64,000 bases of DNA from Gymnothorax reevesii (GCA_029721435.1 CM056580.1:74053367-74117366); one strand, 5' to 3'; positions 1-13,900 are shown, counted from the first letter of the stretch. A program made the numbers and translations. The notes: generated by a model from the letters alone, not told the origin.

Positions 1-1574
1 CCAGGTGGCGCTTTGTGATGGAAAATTACCATATTGGCCATATCTTCATAACCATTTGAACGATTGACCTGAAATTAAGTTCAAATGAAAGTCTATTCAA
101 GGTCTATTCAAGGATTGGGGAATTGGAGGATTGGAGGCGTTCGGGGATATACCCCCAGCCGTCGCCTCCGACGGCATAAGCCTAGGTTCAGTTTGTTTTC
201 GGACAGTCTGAGACTAGTATGCTGCTAGTGAATACGTAATAACTTAGGCAATACTGTAAATAAATGGATAAATAAATAAATAGTCTTCAAACTCAACCCA
301 AATCTATGGAAATTTATGAAAGATTATGTTTTTGGGTGCAGTATTTGTCTGCGTGATACAAAGTGATTTAAATCTTTTTATCATTGTAGGCTAACGTGTA
401 AAATAAGTAATGTGTCTCACTTTGATAAAAATAGGTCTGCACATATCGCATTATGCAAAAAAGAGAGAGAATATTCCCAGCATAAAAAACTGAAAACATT
501 TTCATGACAATGTTCTGTGAGTTAATTGTGAAGCAAAGAGCAGTAGTACATATATCCAGTTCTATACTGTATAGAAATACTTTTGAAATCAGATCTCATT
601 GTTTTTCTCAGAACAACCTTATTGGACATATTTTTCCATCAAACCTTTGTAGAGAGAGCTTAATCTATTCCGAGGCTAGTGGCTCATCAGGCCAGTGCAT
701 AACCCCAGTTTCAGATGAAGTGACTACGAGTATTGCTGCTCCCCCTGGACGGGATACGCGTCCATTGCAGGCTATCCACCAGGTCTTAGTCAGGTTTCCC
801 TTTAAATTTGCCGGCACCCAGTCATACATCTTGGTGGAGTGAGGCACTGAGGAAGTGAAGTGATTTGCAAAAGAACACACCACGAAAGCCATGGCAAGAA
901 CTCAAACACAAGATCTTTTGGTCCCAAGTCAAGCACACTTAAACACTGCCACATCCCCATCTTCAATTGCTGGAGTAGTTACTAAATCTGCTAAGTAAAG
1001 AAATTTAATTAATAATTGGATTTGATGTCACCAGACACATTCACGCATGATTACTGCCAGCCCTGTTGAATTTCAGTGTCATTTAACTTAAACCTGTGTA
1101 GCAATGTGAGGCAGGCAAAAAGCAGCACATGATGCTGCAATGTAAAGAAATTCAAGAGCAGATGAGAAACAAAGTTAGTGGCATCAGATAGTCAGAAAGG
1201 GTAACCAAGCCACATCTAAGGCTCTGAGACTCCAGCAAACTATGGAGAGAGCCACTTTTTACAAATGGTGAACATTTGGAACTGCAGTAAATCTTCCCAG
1301 GAGTGACTGGCCAATCAAAATTCCGCCCAGAGCAACGCAGCGACTCATGCTGGAGGATATAAAAGAACCTAAACTAACATCTGAAAAACAGCAGGCCTTG
1401 TCTCAGTTTTTTTATCCAAATTTGGTCTTGGATATTAATTTTTGTTTTCCTCATTTATGTTTGTGTAGATTCAAACCACATTTGAGACACCAGATGTTAA
1501 TATTAAAAAAACCTCCAAAAATGCTTGTATTTTACTACAGACCATTAATACGGATCGCATAGCCTCGAGAGAGC
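1..1574. other. Noncoding stretch, no gene recognised
   Basis: AT-rich sequence with short spurious reading frames only. I looked here for the missing first lgi3 exon (signal peptide plus the cysteine-rich cap before the leucine-rich repeats) and saw no match on the + strand. It could be lgi3 intron 1 or upstream sequence. Confidence 0.5.
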
Positions 1575-3390
1575 CCTGGGGCCTCATTTATTATTGCGGA
1601 TACACCTTTTTTTATACCCTTTTTGCCCCATTTTTTGCGTATGCACTTTTTTCTGCCAAATTTGGGATCTATCAAACCCAAACCTGAGTGCGGACATTTA
1701 CACCCATTTTGACCATGGCGTACCATGATTTACCCCCTTTTTGAAGAATAGGAGGAATTGGCGACGCAGCTGCTGTGTCTGAGAATTGCAGCGTGTGAGG
1801 GAGAGAGGAGCGCGTATTATACCTTATTTAAAAGAACAATCAAAGCCACAAAGTTCGGTTTTTTTCTAATGTAATTGGAGCCATTGTCTGCACTCACATC
1901 ATGATTAGGGCACCATCGGTGAATGAATTCATATATGGGAATCGCAAAAAAGTGCATACGATCAATTCCCAAATCATATATGACGCTGACATGCACATGA
2001 CGAATCTAGTGGCTCGGTGGTCTGGCTCTACACAGGATTCATTCCTCCTGACGCACAGCAGTGTGGGGGCGAGACTGGGGGCAGGCGCTGCGCGTGATGG
2101 CTGGCATCTTGGTGAGTGCTTGTAGGCTACACAGTATACTCATTCATTGAAAGCTGCTGCTTATAATCATCAATTCAAGGCTGATACTCACCCCAACATT
2201 GTGACTTACAGGTGATAGTGGCTACTTCCTGAGGGAGTGGCTGCTAGTTTCCATCCCGGACCCTCAGGGTGGCTAGGAAACCCAGTATAGTGAGGTCCAT
2301 GCCCGTGCGCGCGCTGCGTCATGCAGCGCACCATCGGGCTCCTGAAAGGCTGCTGGTGCTGTTTGGATGCGTCTGGTGGCAGGCTCCTCCACCACCTGAA
2401 AAAAGGTCAGCAGGATCATCTGGGCCTGTGCCATCCTGCACAATGTGGCAGTGAGGCGTGGGGTTGCGCTGCTGCTGGACCCCCCTCCACCTCAGCATGT
2501 GGACCCGGACCCACAGCCCCCTCCCCGTCATGAGGGTTTTCAACGGAGACTAAGGGCACGAGTTGCAGTGATGCAGTGGTCGTGAAGCAGCCCCCCCATC
2601 TCTGACCTCTCATGTTGAGCTAAAAGAATGTGTGTATATAGCCTACGAGTGTCTCAGTTTCAGTCTTGCAAAGTTGTGTTTAGTTCTCAGTATTGCAAGA
2701 ACCTCATATTTCATTCCTTGTACATTTGAGTTCCACAAGTTTTGACAGAAATAAATTCATGTATATCAAACACGACATTGTAATTTTTGTCCCTCTATAT
2801 GCAACTGAAACAAAACACACACCTCTGCATTTGACAAAAGTTTCAACAAGAAGGTTCTTTTTTTTTTTTATTGCCTCTGTAAGACTTTTTTACGCGGTTT
2901 TTACGCTTATTGGTGAGGCCGGGGCAGTAGCTGATCAGATGAGATTGTTTTAATTTCCGGAGGAGAAATTGCTCGGTCCAACATTATGTGTTCATTTCTG
3001 TTGTGATTCTCTACGTGTTCTTAGTTATATGTTCTTGTTCCTAAATAAACCACAAGACGAAGTGATCCTACAGAATTAATTCAAACACCTGCTGAAGAGG
3101 ACTTTTTTCCTCGCCTGCACCTCACCAACAAGCACATGTATCTCGCTCTCTGAGAAGTTTCACTTCTTTCCGAGTTTCACATCCATGCTTCACCGTCTTC
3201 CACTGACGTCACTCCACAAATCCCCAGAGCGCACATGACTACTTTATTTATAAGTGCTCATTTGCATTTGACCATATATGGTTGTGTCTGGGCGTGTAGA
3301 GGGCAGGATATGAGGCGTGTTCACGTCCGCACTTTTTTTGCGTCCAGTGTGATTTATCAATGGGAATTGCTGAGAGCTGTGCACATGCAC
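1575..3390 (+). mobile_element. Decayed PIF/Harbinger-like DNA transposon (approximate limits)
   Basis: The left side begins with GGGGCCTCATTTATTATTGC, a terminal style typical of fish Harbinger elements. Subterminal inverted similarity is visible between the segment near 1690-1705 (gtgcggacatttacaccc) and the segment near 3317-3335 (gcgtgttcacgtccgcac). The interior holds Harbinger transposase remnants at 1871-2590. Both outer limits are estimates and no target-site duplication was established. The part after about 2600 has no coding similarity that I can see. Confidence 0.45.
1871..2590 (+). pseudogene. PIF/Harbinger transposase remnant (HARBI1-like)
   Basis: Two conceptual blocks read like the DDE core of PIF/Harbinger transposases. 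The first (1871-2112) contains VIGAIVCTHI, then RAPSVNEF, then DADMHMTNLVARWSGSTQDSF and a DGWHLG end. The second, after an intron-like gap with gtgagt and cttacag borders (2113-2210), begins GDSGYFLREWLLVSIPDPQGG and goes on to a QRTIGLLKG block and a proline-rich tail. In this family the first catalytic Asp sits in a G-x-I-D-C-T-H-I motif. Here that codon (1886-1888, GTC) gives Val. A TAG interrupts the frame near 2274 and a frameshift follows near 2310. The N-terminal DNA-binding half is absent. This is a dead copy lying upstream of the first visible lgi3 exon. Confidence 0.75.
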
Positions 3391-5059
3391 AGTTTGATAG
3401 ATTCTATCTATTGATAGATAGAATTTTTAGACATGGGGAAGTCATAAGAAATAGTGATTTGATTTAGTTTTCAACAGTAAACAGATCTTTATAATACATT
3501 TTTCAAAATCCAGAACCTTTACTTTTTATGATATTAGGAAGCATCTTTCGTTATGTTCCAAACAAGGAACTAGATGCAGAGCCTGAGTACAATCCAATGA
3601 AGGTTTTTATTGATATGAGTTCGGTATAGTCAAAGCAAGGGCCAAAACCTAGATTAGCATGAGCACAGTCCAGTTCAGATGGAATAGAGAAGTAAGGGTA
3701 AGCAGTGTGTCTACCTTAACAGTGGCGTTCCAGGACAGATGCCCGGTGTTGTTCACCCTTGCCAGAGCAGGGCAGTCAGACCACAGATCCAGTGGGTTTA
3801 GCTGGAACACAGTCCCAATCCTGGAAAACAATAAAGATTTGGGAGGTGTTTCAAATAAACTGGGCAGAGGAGCAGACGAAAGAGGCAGGAAAACAGGAAC
3901 GCTGTCATAATTCTCGACACTGATAATTAGGCTTGGGAGTCTTTTCCTATTAATAAAGCTCCGAGTAGTGGTGACGTGTTTCTCTGTCATAAAGGTTATG
4001 ATAATTTTTCGAAGACGAAAAACTGCTAAAATAAAAGGAATATACTGACTGGTTGCTTACGGGCAGGTAGCCTGACAGTCCAGCAACTCCGCTAGATACA
4101 AAGTAAGGTTATAAACATCACAGGAGCACAACAGAGTGGGGCATTCAGCTGGGGATTACACCTGGGAAGGGGAGGCACTGGTGCCGGTTACCGGCTTTCT
4201 TTCCCTGCACCACTTTTGGTGGGTTCTGACCCCTGCAGACTGGGAACACCCCACAAGAGCTGTTGTTTTTAAGAGGCTCTGACCCAGTTACTTAGCAATC
4301 TCAATTTGGCCCTCGTCAAAGTCGCTCACATCCTTACAGTTGCCAATTTTTCTTGCTTCCCAGACATTAACTTTGAGGACGAAGTGTTCACTTTCTGCTG
4401 ACAGGTGCCAATGTAACGAGATAAAATTATTCACTGCGCCTCTCAGTGTTCATAATGCTATGTCTACACACACACACACACACATGAATAATCATTGTAA
4501 CTGATTGTATAGCCATAGCTGGGCAGGGCTGTTTTAGCTGGTAACCATGGGCTCACATTCCAGGCCAGTGGTCCTGCTGACTCGTCGAGTCTACTGGCTG
4601 TTGTCCTTGTCTTTGTATCACCAGGTAATTTAGTTCAAAGACACAAGGAAAAGTAATTAAAATGTTCAACTGACTGCTTTAAATTCAATGTAGAGACAAG
4701 TATAAGAATATGCTCAAAATATATTTTTAAAAAAACTGTATGACAGTGTGGATCCTGGCAAATATTGGGTTATTATTTCTACAGGAAACCATGGCCTCCT
4801 TTTCTCACTGATCCTGCCCTGCTGTTGAGTTCAGACTTCATTTCAGCAGTAGTGCAGCAGATGAGGGTGTCTGATGGAATAATGAATTATAATGATGAAT
4901 AGCTTATCTATTATTCATGATTATCCAGCTATCTGCATTTTAAACGGTAACCTTTTCAAGCAATATAAATCGGCTGCATTCAGTTGAGGATATAATGCTG
5001 CAGATTATTCCGGCATCCGATGGGGGAGAAGCAGGAAAACATCCTGAAATCCACTGCAG

Positions 5060-5115
<56 letters not shown>

Positions 5116-5336
5116 ATTTACTCACACACTCATACCTATGGGTCAGGCCTAATTTAGTCTCTACCGTGGAGGTATTTGCACTGTGGGAAGAAAATCTACA
5201 GACATGAGGAGAACATATAAATTGCACACAGGCTCAGGTTTAGATTCAAACCCACAACCATCTTACTTTGCAATGCTTTATGTTTTTGTTCTACAAACAT
5301 GAGCAAGCAGGGAATCTGTTGTGATCTGTTCCACAG
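3391..5336. other. Noncoding stretch before the first visible lgi3 exon
   Basis: No gene was recognised. It contains a short perfect-palindrome-like run around 3402-3422 (tctatctattgatagataga), a short CA run near 4467-4483 and the long (AC)n array at 5061-5114. It is probably lgi3 intron 1. Confidence 0.5.
5061..5114. repeat. (AC)n microsatellite
   Basis: Uninterrupted AC dinucleotides for 54 bases, about 220 bases upstream of the exon at 5337. Confidence 0.97.
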
Positions 5337-7916
5337 GACGATGGTGAATGCTGCATTCACGGAGATCCCAGAGGGAGCTTTCTCTCACCTACATCTTCTG
5401 CAGTTCCTGTGAGTTCTCTCTGTTCTCTCAAATCCCATTGCACCACATCACAGAAAAGTAATATAATGCCAGTCCAGTCTTCTAGGATGTAATTTAGGAA
5501 TTTCAGTGCGACAAAGCACACACTGCTTTTTGGACTAGAGAGGGTCTCCCTTTTGTCATCTCAGTCCAAATCGCCTTTCAGATCCGTAAGTCTTAACAGA
5601 TTGCAACTGAACCAGCTCATGTGCTGACAGCTTTGATCGTGTGAATTGTTTGGCACACTACTGGAACCAACTGCACTTTTTCAGACCACCCCACAGGTCG
5701 TTTGAGGAATATTTATGAAGATCATGTGCCAAGCTTGTGAGGCAACTGGTGCTGTGTGTCAGTGTCAATGCCAGTGTCAGTGTCACTGCTGATGACAGAG
5801 TCCCTTCAGTCTCAGTGCGCCGAACAATGGGACAGCTGTGCAGACTTTTTTCACAGGCTGCGTGTGCGCGCACTTGTCTGTGTGTGCCCTTATGGTTCTC
5901 TGCATTTTTTCACACCTGAAATCTGTAAAAAATCAGTGCTGTGTCCATGTCACCTTCAATATTTAGACATTCCAAAATTCTCTGGACAGTTACGGTATTG
6001 CAGTTGCCAAGTTTTCGGGAGTTTGAACTGCATTATTATAAAATACCCCTCCTGAGGAACAATTCAGCAGATTTTTTTTCCTTTTCCTGGATTTTGTATG
6101 GCACCTGTATTGCACAGACCCACTAAGGCATATCTTACTCTTCAATGCTGATTACTATGTATTAATATACCAAATGAATGAGACCACGAACAGCAGGTTT
6201 TTCATACAGTCGTGATTTGGAAAAGCAAGTGCATTTTAAATCGTCATTGCTGTCATGCGGTGGCAGGTAGGAGCATGACCACCAGAGGGCAGCACCCAGC
6301 CCACGAACAGGCAGGGCCCAGACTGTCAGTAAGTAAAGTTTCATTCATATAGCACCTTTCAAAACCAAGGTTACAAAGTGCTGTTCACACAGATAAAAGG
6401 TTAAAAGAACAAGATAAAATCAAACACAAGCATTATAATATAAAACAACAGCATAAACCAAGGTAGTTGCAACCTTACACCCTTGGAGATGTACATAGAC
6501 CATTAATAAAAGCATTTTGAAATAAATGGGTCTTCAGCCTAGATTTAAAACACTCAAGAGAATTTGCTGACCTGACTTTCTGGGGGAGACCGTTCCATAG
6601 CCTGAGACCAAGGAAAGCAAATGCACAGCCCCCCCTTGATTTCAGTTTTGAGTGAGGCACAACTAGCAGACCTTGTGCAGCGGACCTGAGGGGTCGTGCA
6701 GGGATATATGACTTCAGCAGTTCCCTAATGTACTCTGGTGCAAGACCAATCAAGGCCTTGTATGTCAGGAGGAGAATCTTGAATTGTATCCTAAATTTGA
6801 TTGGCAGCCAGTGAAGTTACATCAAGACAGGGGTAATGTGAGAGCGATATGGGAACTTAGTGAGAAGTCTAGCTGCAGAGTTTTGCACTAACTGTAAGAG
6901 TTTTGCACAGACTTGGCTTAGGAAAGAGTAAAGGGAATTGCAATAGTCCAAGCGTCTATTTAGAGACTTGGAGATAACCAAGTGGACTTGGAGATAACAA
7001 TCTCTAATTGCTGAAAGGATAGCAGTGGACGAATTTTTGCAATATTCCTCAAGTGGAAGTAGCAGGACTGAATTACTGTCTTTATTTGTTGATTTTTAGT
7101 CTAAATTTTAGTCTATAATCAAAGGTAACACCTAAGTTTTTGGTGTAAGCTTTACTATTAGTGGCCAGTGAGCCAAGGTATTGGGAAAGGTTAGTCGGGA
7201 CTTGATCTGGGGCAAAGACCAGTACTTCCGTTTTACTTTGATTTAATTGAAGAAAATTTTGAGACATCCATTCAGAAATTGCAGCCAGACATTTGTGCAG
7301 GGTAGTTATGTTCGAGAGGTCACCATATTTAAAAGTACAGTTGCGTATCATCAGCATAGCAGTGATAAGACACGGTACCAAACTGACGAATCAAGTTCCC
7401 CAAGGGGAGAGTATACATTGCAAATAAAATGGGACCGAGAATTGATCCCTGAGGAACTCCCACCAGTCAACAGCGCACAAATGGATACTTTTTTCCGACA
7501 GGTACGAAGAGATAAGAGGAGAACCATTTAAGAGCTAGTTCTTTTCCAGCCGGTCCATAAGAATGCTGTGATCAATAGTATCAAACGCAGCAGACAAGTC
7601 TAAAAGAACTAAAATGGCAACATTACCATGGTCAAATTGGATAAGAATATCATTAGTGACCCTTAGTAGAGCTGTCTCAGGGTTATACTTTTGCCGAAAG
7701 CCTGATTGACAAATATTTTGAAAATCTTGGACAAGAAGGGCAGCTTCGAGATGGGCCTGTAATTTGATAGTGTACTATGATCCAGGTGTGGTTTCTTTTG
7801 GAGGGGTTGAACTGCAGGTAGTTTGAAGGATTTGGGAACATGGCCTGATGAAAGAGACTGATTTAAAATAGGAAGCAGAGAGGGTCCAATTACAGTAATA
7901 GCTTCTTTAAGTGCAC

Positions 7917-7951
<35 letters not shown>

Positions 7952-10900
7952 AGCAGTCACACCCGGATGGAGAGGTAAGTGGCAGCATGTTGAAGATTGA
8001 ATATGCTGAGGAGATAGAGAAAAACAGCTCCGGCAGCAAATGTGTTTGTTTTAATGAAACTGGTTATTTATGCATTAACATTATCCGTTATTGGTAAAAG
8101 CGGCACAGAGAGAGACTTACTCGCAGGGACTCCACTCAGGGGTCCGCTGCGTTATCTGGGATTGTGGAGTGGTATCCGAGTTGGTATTGATACCTACCGA
8201 TATGGGCCCAAAAACTGGGCCCGGTAAGTTGACAGATTCTGGCAAGTTGAGTAGTCGTCTCGGCGGCTGGAATCACAGGAGACTGGCGTCCAACGCTGAT
8301 CCTCGAGCAGGCAGGGAGAGAGAGCGAGGGAGGGAACCCTTGCTCTCTGCAGACTGCAGGGACTTTGCAATCACTGCAGCTGTGGCTCATTGCCCGATAA
8401 GAAAACAATACAATACAATACAATACAATACAATACAATACAATACTACCTCCCAGGCCTCAGGGAGAGAGGAGATGGGAGGAAAGGTTGTTTTGGAGGT
8501 GGGTTTCAGGTTTTCTTTCTTTTTTCTTTTTTGCATCATTTTCCAGCTTTGGTTTTGAGTTTGACCACTCTTTTGAAGTGTCAATTGTTGGAATTGAGAT
8601 CCCAGTAAAAGGCCCTCAGACCATTTATTTCACTTTTCTGTGTTTATTCAGTTTGTTCAGTGCAATGTGCTGTGGTCAAACACATCTCAGCACCAGAATA
8701 GGTTTAAACCCTTTGTGGTTCTGAGTTGAAAATTAATGCACGCAATATGAATTATTGGCCCTTTACAGCCTCTGCAGTGATGTTTTCATTTTTAACATCC
8801 TAACTAATTCTATGTGAGAATATAGAATTATGTTGATGATTATTATAATTAATATTTTTTATTTGCAGTGGGCTGATCAGTATTAGATGTGTTTGTACCC
8901 CTAGAACCACAAATATTGCAAATACTGGGCCTTTTTAATGTAGCAAATGTATCAAACAAAATTTGCCATGTATTGTGGGAAAGGGATGAAATAAATCCAG
9001 AACCTGGCATGCTTTCATCGAAAATAAATCAAAATGCAAACATTCTCATACAGTTCAGTTTTAAAACCACCAGACCTGCAAAGAGGGAAACGCTGTGTTT
9101 TATGGGAGGAATCACAGATTGGTAGAAATACAGACGTAAAGTAAATTGAAGAATTAAATGGGCTGTGACAAGAGGAGGAGAGAGCTTGCAGGGGAAAGGC
9201 AGTGATGTTTCTCTGTAATGGGAACATCATAATCCTCCCGTCTGAGAGTAGGCGAGGCATTGGCTTGCATTGAACAGCTCACGTATTCCACGCAAGACTA
9301 ATGCAGTTCCCTGTTTCCTGGTGATTTTTCTCACAGTGCATGTCTTCTTTATGAACATACAATCTTTTTCTCTTCCTCTCACACTCTTTCTCTATCTCTG
9401 TGTCCATAGCCTGCTCAACTCTAACACCTTCACTGTGATAGCTGATGATGCATTTGCTGGTCTCGCCCATCTGCAGTACTTGTAAGTTACTGTATCGCAC
9501 TTGAAATATGCCAAATCTTAAACCTAAAGCATGCGTGACTGTAAATTGTGGGGTCTTGTACATACTGTAGATGTCTGTTTTCAGATTAAGTACACTGATA
9601 CCAATCCTTCACATTTCCATATTTTTTTGTGATACAAAAAGTAATGATACAATTATCTTCAGTGTATAATATTGTTTCATTAAGAAGCCCTGCAGATGAT
9701 ATTTTATGAATGTCACTGTTATTGAAGGTATTGTCATCGTTTGAATGTATGAGAATTCTGATCTTATGAAGTTCTCTTTCTTTTTTTTTTGCGGGCATTA
9801 CCAAATAGTGGTCTGAGGAACACCCATTAGCATCACATTTTTAATTTGTTCAGTGTGCCATCTTTACTGTGGGAAAATAAACAAGCTATTATACTAATAG
9901 ATGGAGAGGGGGAGATATTAAATTGCTGATGGTCTTGGTTTTGCCTGTCTCTGCATGGCAGAAGGGAACAGAAGCATTGCATTAGCTTCCATAAAGTGAT
10001 TGTGCAGGTCTGACAACAGTCCAGCTGCAGGGTCCTGCGCTGCCAGCAGCCCTGGGCGGCTCCTCCTTCTGAATTCCAATGAGCCCACATTTTCACATCC
10101 AGCAAAATGCCTGACATGTCCAGATGCAGCCTGGGTTTTAACAAGCCAGCAGCCTTTCTGCTGGGACACTGGCTGCACCACAGTGGGCTGAACCATTTGA
10201 CCGAAACCAGCTGGAAAACATACCATACATGCAAACAAACTGCTCATCTATCTCCCGGCTAGCAGGGAGTCAGATGGTTAGCTGTTCCGTTTACTTGTTT
10301 TCTGTTTTTTGAGATGAATGACTTGTCCTTTGCCTGATAGATAGTATTCATAGGTAATTCCTGTTGAATATGGGGGTCTGTGAGATATATTGTAGCAGGC
10401 CAAAGGAGGGACTTGAACCTCCGGACTGCAGGTAATAGTCAAACGCACTGACCACATCGCCAAAGAGCCAGGCTTATTGGCAAGGTAGCCAGGGCGCATA
10501 CTTATTAGGAGACATTTCTAGTGACAGGACCCTTCAACTGTCACAATATGATATTATGTGTCATCTTGCGTGTAAACGTTGGGACCTAAGGTTCCTGTCA
10601 GAATGGCTTATTTTGGATTCTGGCATTTTATGTGCAGCCATTGGTTGTTGAACAGTGAACTAGAGGTGTCTGTAATCTTGCAATTTTTACATACAGTGTA
10701 TAATGGTGTATATTGACATCACGTCAGCTCTTTAGTTGTGCATTCTCAAGTACAGATGATGCAAGTAGAATTACAGAGGGGCTGATGTGCTGATCAGCCA
10801 CTTTTACCTATCAGCAGTTTTCACTGAATCCTATCAATCCATTGCATTAAGGAAAGCAATGAATGAGTGTGCTTTTCTCTGGGCAAGTCGATGGATCTCT

Positions 10901-13900
10901 GCACTCACTATTTCTCAGCTAACAGTGAAGGTCAGAGCTGCTGGTACAGTAGACCTTCCTGTATGACTTTCAACATTGTGTTGCTGTTTAAGATTCTGGC
11001 GGTGAGGTACTCTGACGACATGAATTCTGCTTAATGGCAGCAGATGGTGGTCAACTAAAGGAAAAGCTTATAAATGTATGTAAGTAGGTAGGTAAATGAA
11101 TTAATTAATTAATACTGGCACCATTAAGCTGAAATGTTTAACAAGACAGATGTTTCCCTTTAAATGAGGCGTGTAGGGTACATGCACTTGGTATGCCAAT
11201 CTTATAAAATGCTCTTAATTGAATCATGCGCCACTCCTGACTTGTAGCAGTGTCACAAAGAGGTGGGCGTGCCTCCTTGACATCGCTTTAGTGACTACCA
11301 GAGTAGAGTAGACGTGACAAGTGATGGTTGACTGCGTTTGATCGATTCGTTTCATTCCAGGCTGTCGGCAGTGCATCAATCAGTTGAGCTGTTCGATGAC
11401 TGATCCACCACATCAAAGATGGCTGCTGTATGCACATTCTCACTGAGCTCAAATATATCTTTTGCAGAGGCAATATAAGACAAGGCTTGAATGACTGGAC
11501 ACTATTGACTTGTGCTTTGGCTCATTTGTTTTCTGTGGGAACATCTTGCTGACGTCCATGTTCCCCCTCTCATTTATATTCCAGGTTCATTGAAAACAAT
11601 GACATTCAAGCCCTCTCCAGACACACTTTTCGAGGACTCAAAGCGCTGACTCACCTGTGTGTATCTCCTTTTCTTCTGTAGAATCGAGAGTGTATTACAT
11701 TTTATTTATATTAATATTAGTCAGACAACCTAAAAGAAAACAGTAAGAAAATGGTTGGAGTGTAGATAGTTACATCAAGTAATTAAAGCTATCAAACAAA
11801 TCCCGTAACTGCATCTGATGACTGCATCATTGAATCACTTCCCATATCTTCAGGCTTGCTCCGCCCCCAATGAAAGAAATTATTTCACAATGTGCAAATA
11901 GGCCTAAGAAAACTGGATGGTTTGGTGTAATGGTAATGGTGTAGTGCATCACAGATCAAAACTGAATTTGGAAGAATTGAAGCACTGATTACTAAAACCC
12001 CACAAGTCAAGTCAAGTGTGACATATGGGGTTTTAGTAATAGGTGCTTCAATTTCAAACAACGCAGTAAATACTTGGAATGCCAAGCCAACCAATATAAA
12101 AAATTGAATTGGTTTTAAAGGATATAAATAGCAACTGCAATCAAAACTAAGAGTAAATAAATAATGTGATAATAAACTTTAAAACTGATCTAAAATAATG
12201 ATTATGAGTATTTCCATTTTCATTATGGTTATGTTTTATTTTTTTAACATTGACACTGGACATACACTCAACAAAAATATAAACGCAACACTTTTGTTTT
12301 TGCTCCCATTTGTCATGAGATGGACTCAAAGATCTAAAATTCATTCCAGATACACAATATTACCATTTCTCTCAAACACTATTCACAAATCTGTCTAAAT
12401 GTGTGATAGTGAGCACTTTTGCTTTGCTGAGACAATCCATCCCACCTCACAGGTGTGCCACATCAAGATGCTCATCAGACACCATGATTAGTGCACAGGT
12501 GTACCTTAGACTGCCCACAATAAAAGGCCACTCTGAAATGTGCAGTTTTGTCTCACAGCGAAATGCCACAGATGGCGCAAGCATTGAGGGAGCGTGCAAT
12601 TGGCATGCTGACAGCAGGAATGTCAACCAGATCTGTTGCTCGGGCATTGAATGTTCATTTCTCCACCATAAGCCGTCTCCAAAGGCGTTTCAGAGAATAT
12701 GGCAGTACATCCAACCGGCCTCACAACCGCAGACCACGTGTAACCACACCAGCCCAGGACCTCCACATCCAGCGGGTTCACCTCCAAGATCGTCTGAGAC
12801 CAGCTACTCAGACAGCTGCTGAAACAATTGGTTTGCATAACCAAAGAATTTCTGCACAAACTGTCAGAAACCGTCTCAGGGAAGCTCAACTGCATGCTCG
12901 TCGTCCTCATCGGGGTCTTAACCTGACTCCAGATCGTCGCCGTAACAGACTTGAGTGGGCAAATGCTCACATTCGATGGCGTCTGGCACGTTGGAGAGGT
13001 GTTCTCTTCACGGATGAATCTCGGTTTACATTGTTCAGGGCAGATGGCAGACAGCGTGTGTGGCGTCGTGTGGGTGAGCGCTTTGCTGATGTCAATGTTG
13101 TGGATCGAGTGGCCCACGGTGGTGGTGGGGTTATGGTATGGGCAGGCATCTGTTATGGACGAAGAACACAGGTGCATTTTATTGATGGCATTTTGAATGC
13201 ACAGAGATACCGTGATGAGATCCTGAGGCCCATTGTTGTGCCATACATCCACGAACATCACCTCATGTTTCAGCAAGATAATGCACGGCCCCATGTTGCA
13301 AGGATCTGTACACAATTCTTGGAAGCTGAAAATGTCCCAGTTCTTGCATGGCCAGCATACTCACCGGACATGTCACCCATTGAGCATGTTTGGGATGTGC
13401 TTGACCGGCGTATACGTCAGCACGTACCAGTTCCCACTAATATCCAGCAACTTCGCACAGCCATTGAAGAGGAGTGGACCAACATTCCACAGACCACAAT
13501 TGACAATCTGATAAACTCCATGCGAAGAAGATGTGTTGCACTGCATGAGGCAAATGGTAGTCACACCAGATACTGACTGGTTCCCAGACCCCCAATAAAG
13601 CAAAAACTGCACATTTCAGGGTGGCCTTTTATTGTGGACAGTCTAAGGTACACCTGTGCACTAATCATGGTGTCTGATGAGCATCTTGATGTGGCACACC
13701 TGTGAGGTGGGATGGATTCTCTTAGCAAAGCAAAAGTGCTCACTTTCACTCATTTAGACAGATTTGTGAACAATGTTTGAGAGAAATGGTAATATTGTGT
13801 ATCTGAAATGAATTTTAGATCTTTGAGTCCATCTCATGACAAATGGGAGCAAAAATAAAAGTGTTGCGTTTATATTTTTGTTGAGTGTATATTGGCCCTC

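Larger units (their letters stand above)
12265..13887 (+). mobile_element. Tc1-family DNA transposon, apparently complete
   Basis: A 1,623-bp element begins CACTCAACAAAAATATAAAC and ends with its complement, flanked by TA at 12263-12264 and 13888-13889, the canonical Tc1/mariner target duplication. The inverted repeats run about 285 bp on each side and differ at only scattered positions. They enclose one uninterrupted transposase frame. It lies in the lgi3 intron between the exons at 11585-11656 and 14165-14236, in the same orientation as the gene. The preservation of both ends and the frame points to a recent insertion. Confidence 0.96.

Noticed and set aside
3402..3422. Short palindrome as a possible regulatory hairpin
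   Set aside because: An AT-rich tandem of GATA/TATC units; too simple to support a function.
4940..5227. Open frames through the (AC)n array on both strands
   Set aside because: They are a by-product of the dinucleotide repeat.
8091..8558. A 155-codon open frame in an lgi3 intron
   Set aside because: It runs through the (AATAC)n array, has no recognisable domain, and lies in intron DNA; best explained by chance.
12623..13315. A 230-codon minus-strand open frame
   Set aside because: It is the complement of the intact Tc1 transposase and has no protein similarity of its own.
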